From positions 529,501 through 593,500 of the forward strand of contig JBAMJR010000040.1 in NCBI GenBank assembly GCA_038501785.1: a stretch of DNA of 64,000 nt, in the 5' to 3' direction. The notes below the pieces were generated by a model, which was given only the letters and a program-made list of their open reading frames with translations, had not been told where the DNA came from and did no database searches. Positions 63,170 through 64,000 of this stretch are shown here, piece after piece. The first letter of the stretch is position 1. Each line of letters opens with the position of its first letter. The position numbers were made by a program, and so were the translations under genes. This DNA comes from Myoxocephalus aenaeus (Eukaryota > Chordata > Actinopteri > Perciformes > Cottidae).

Positions 63170-63947
63170 CTACCAGGGCCTCCACACAGGGTCGTTGCCC
63201 TCCGAGCCGGCGCTGACTCCGACCGGACTGCCCGCCTGGGACCCCCCGGAGAACGACGTCATGCCGTGGACTGGTGAAGCTGCAGTCGATGACGAGCCCC
63301 CGTGCACCGGACTGGCGTTGACCGTAAGAGGCACTCCTGCGTTTGCGTAAAGGGGGATGACGGGGGCCGTGGCGGAGGCGAAGGCCGGGTTAGGGATTAA
63401 AAACGCAAACTGTCCATCAGTTGCGGGCACAAGCTGAAACCCACCAAAGACCTTGGGGGAGAGGGCCTCGCCGGGACTGAGTTTGGAGCTCATGCCGTTG
63501 AGTGGCAGCGTGGATGGGAGCTGCACGTGGAGCGGTTGAGCCAGGTGCGCCTGCTGGGACGCGACCTGCTGCGGGTAGTTGATGGCCATCATCTGGCCCA
63601 TGCAGCTGGACAGGTGGTTGAGGAGCCTCGACCTCACCTCCGTGTTCACCCCATCGGAGGTGGACAGGAAGCGGGTGACCTCGTTCATGCACTCGTTGAA
63701 TCCGGCTCTGTATTTGCTCAGGACGGTGGCGTCTGCTGAGAGAGCTGCTGGGAAAGAGAGAGAGGGCGGATATTAGAGACGCGTTTGTGACTCTTTCAAC
63801 AGCTTCCTCATGCGTTCATAAGTAGTTTTTTAAATATCCACTTATTGTATTGAACTTACCGCTCATCTGGACACGCTGCAGGTTCCTCAAGTGCTTCACT
63901 GTCATTTCCAGGATATCCGCTTTCTCCAACTTGGAGTGTCTGGAGCT
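63170..63947 (-). CDS. her9: Hairy/enhancer-of-split bHLH-Orange transcriptional repressor (partial, last two exons)
   Basis: Exon 63947-63860 (acceptor CCTATGCAG, donor GTAAG) encodes SSRHSKLEKADILEMTVKHL and the rest of helix 2; it joins in phase 1 to exon 63747-63170 (acceptor TTTCCCAG, stop TAG 63170-63172). Together 221 residues are visible; the basic region and helix 1 lie right of the window. The Orange domain follows (KYRAGFNECMNEVTRFLS to NHLSSC), then a Pro/Ala/Ser-rich linker, and the protein ends in WRPW, the Groucho/TLE-binding tetrapeptide. Family knowledge: these proteins repress proneural and clock genes, often under Notch or other signals. HES1 and HES4 relatives are similar; the name her9/hes4 rests on linkage to perm1 and plekhn1. 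The gene points left, towards perm1, so its promoter is outside the window. Confidence 0.9.
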
Positions 63948-64000
63948 CTGCATAGGACATAACATGAGCAGTTGAGTATGCATTCAATTGAAAACGACAT

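Overview
This window is vertebrate nuclear DNA, almost certainly from a teleost fish and probably a percomorph. The evidence is intron-containing genes with GT-AG splice sites, recognisable fish dispersed repeats, and a run of long (CA)n/(TG)n tracts. Three protein genes can be supported, all partial or complete members of one conserved block: plekhn1 (+, 3' end only, 1-2229), perm1 (-, complete, 4248-9682 coding) and a HES-family bHLH-Orange repressor, best called her9/hes4 (-, last two exons, 63170-63947). The order and orientation PLEKHN1(+) PERM1(-) HES4(-) match what I recall of human 1p36.33, so synteny supports all three names. Species cannot be fixed from this sequence.

Layout. 1-2875: last four visible plekhn1 exons and its 3'UTR. 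About 3135-10262: perm1, tail-to-tail with plekhn1; one giant exon (5851-9682) plus two small C-terminal exons that I reconstructed by splice phase (4651-4767 and 4248-4372), and a likely untranslated first exon with a TATA/MEF2-like box. 10263-62714: about 52 kb without a recognisable protein gene. It holds a 1285-bp non-autonomous hAT element with its 8-bp target duplication (11435-12735), a 144-bp MITE with 9-bp duplication (57688-57849), LINE/SINE-like fragments, two dispersed repeat families present twice each, a near-perfect 46-bp inverted repeat (43714-43816), about a dozen long dinucleotide tracts (all right of 26.5 kb), and many repeat-free blocks that look like candidate conserved non-coding elements. 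There is also one candidate two-exon transcript (20412-20895). About 62715-64000: her9 3'UTR with an inserted tRNA-like (SINE) fragment, and her9 exons.

How it may work. PLEKHN1 and PERM1 are linked to mitochondria (PERM1 to muscle energy metabolism); her9 is a Groucho-dependent developmental repressor. A large gene-free interval beside a her/hes gene is the usual setting for distal enhancers, so the desert most plausibly serves her9, with the 10.2-10.6 kb segment serving perm1. That assignment is inference. I found no clear sign of a wholly new protein system; the best leads are regulatory or structural.
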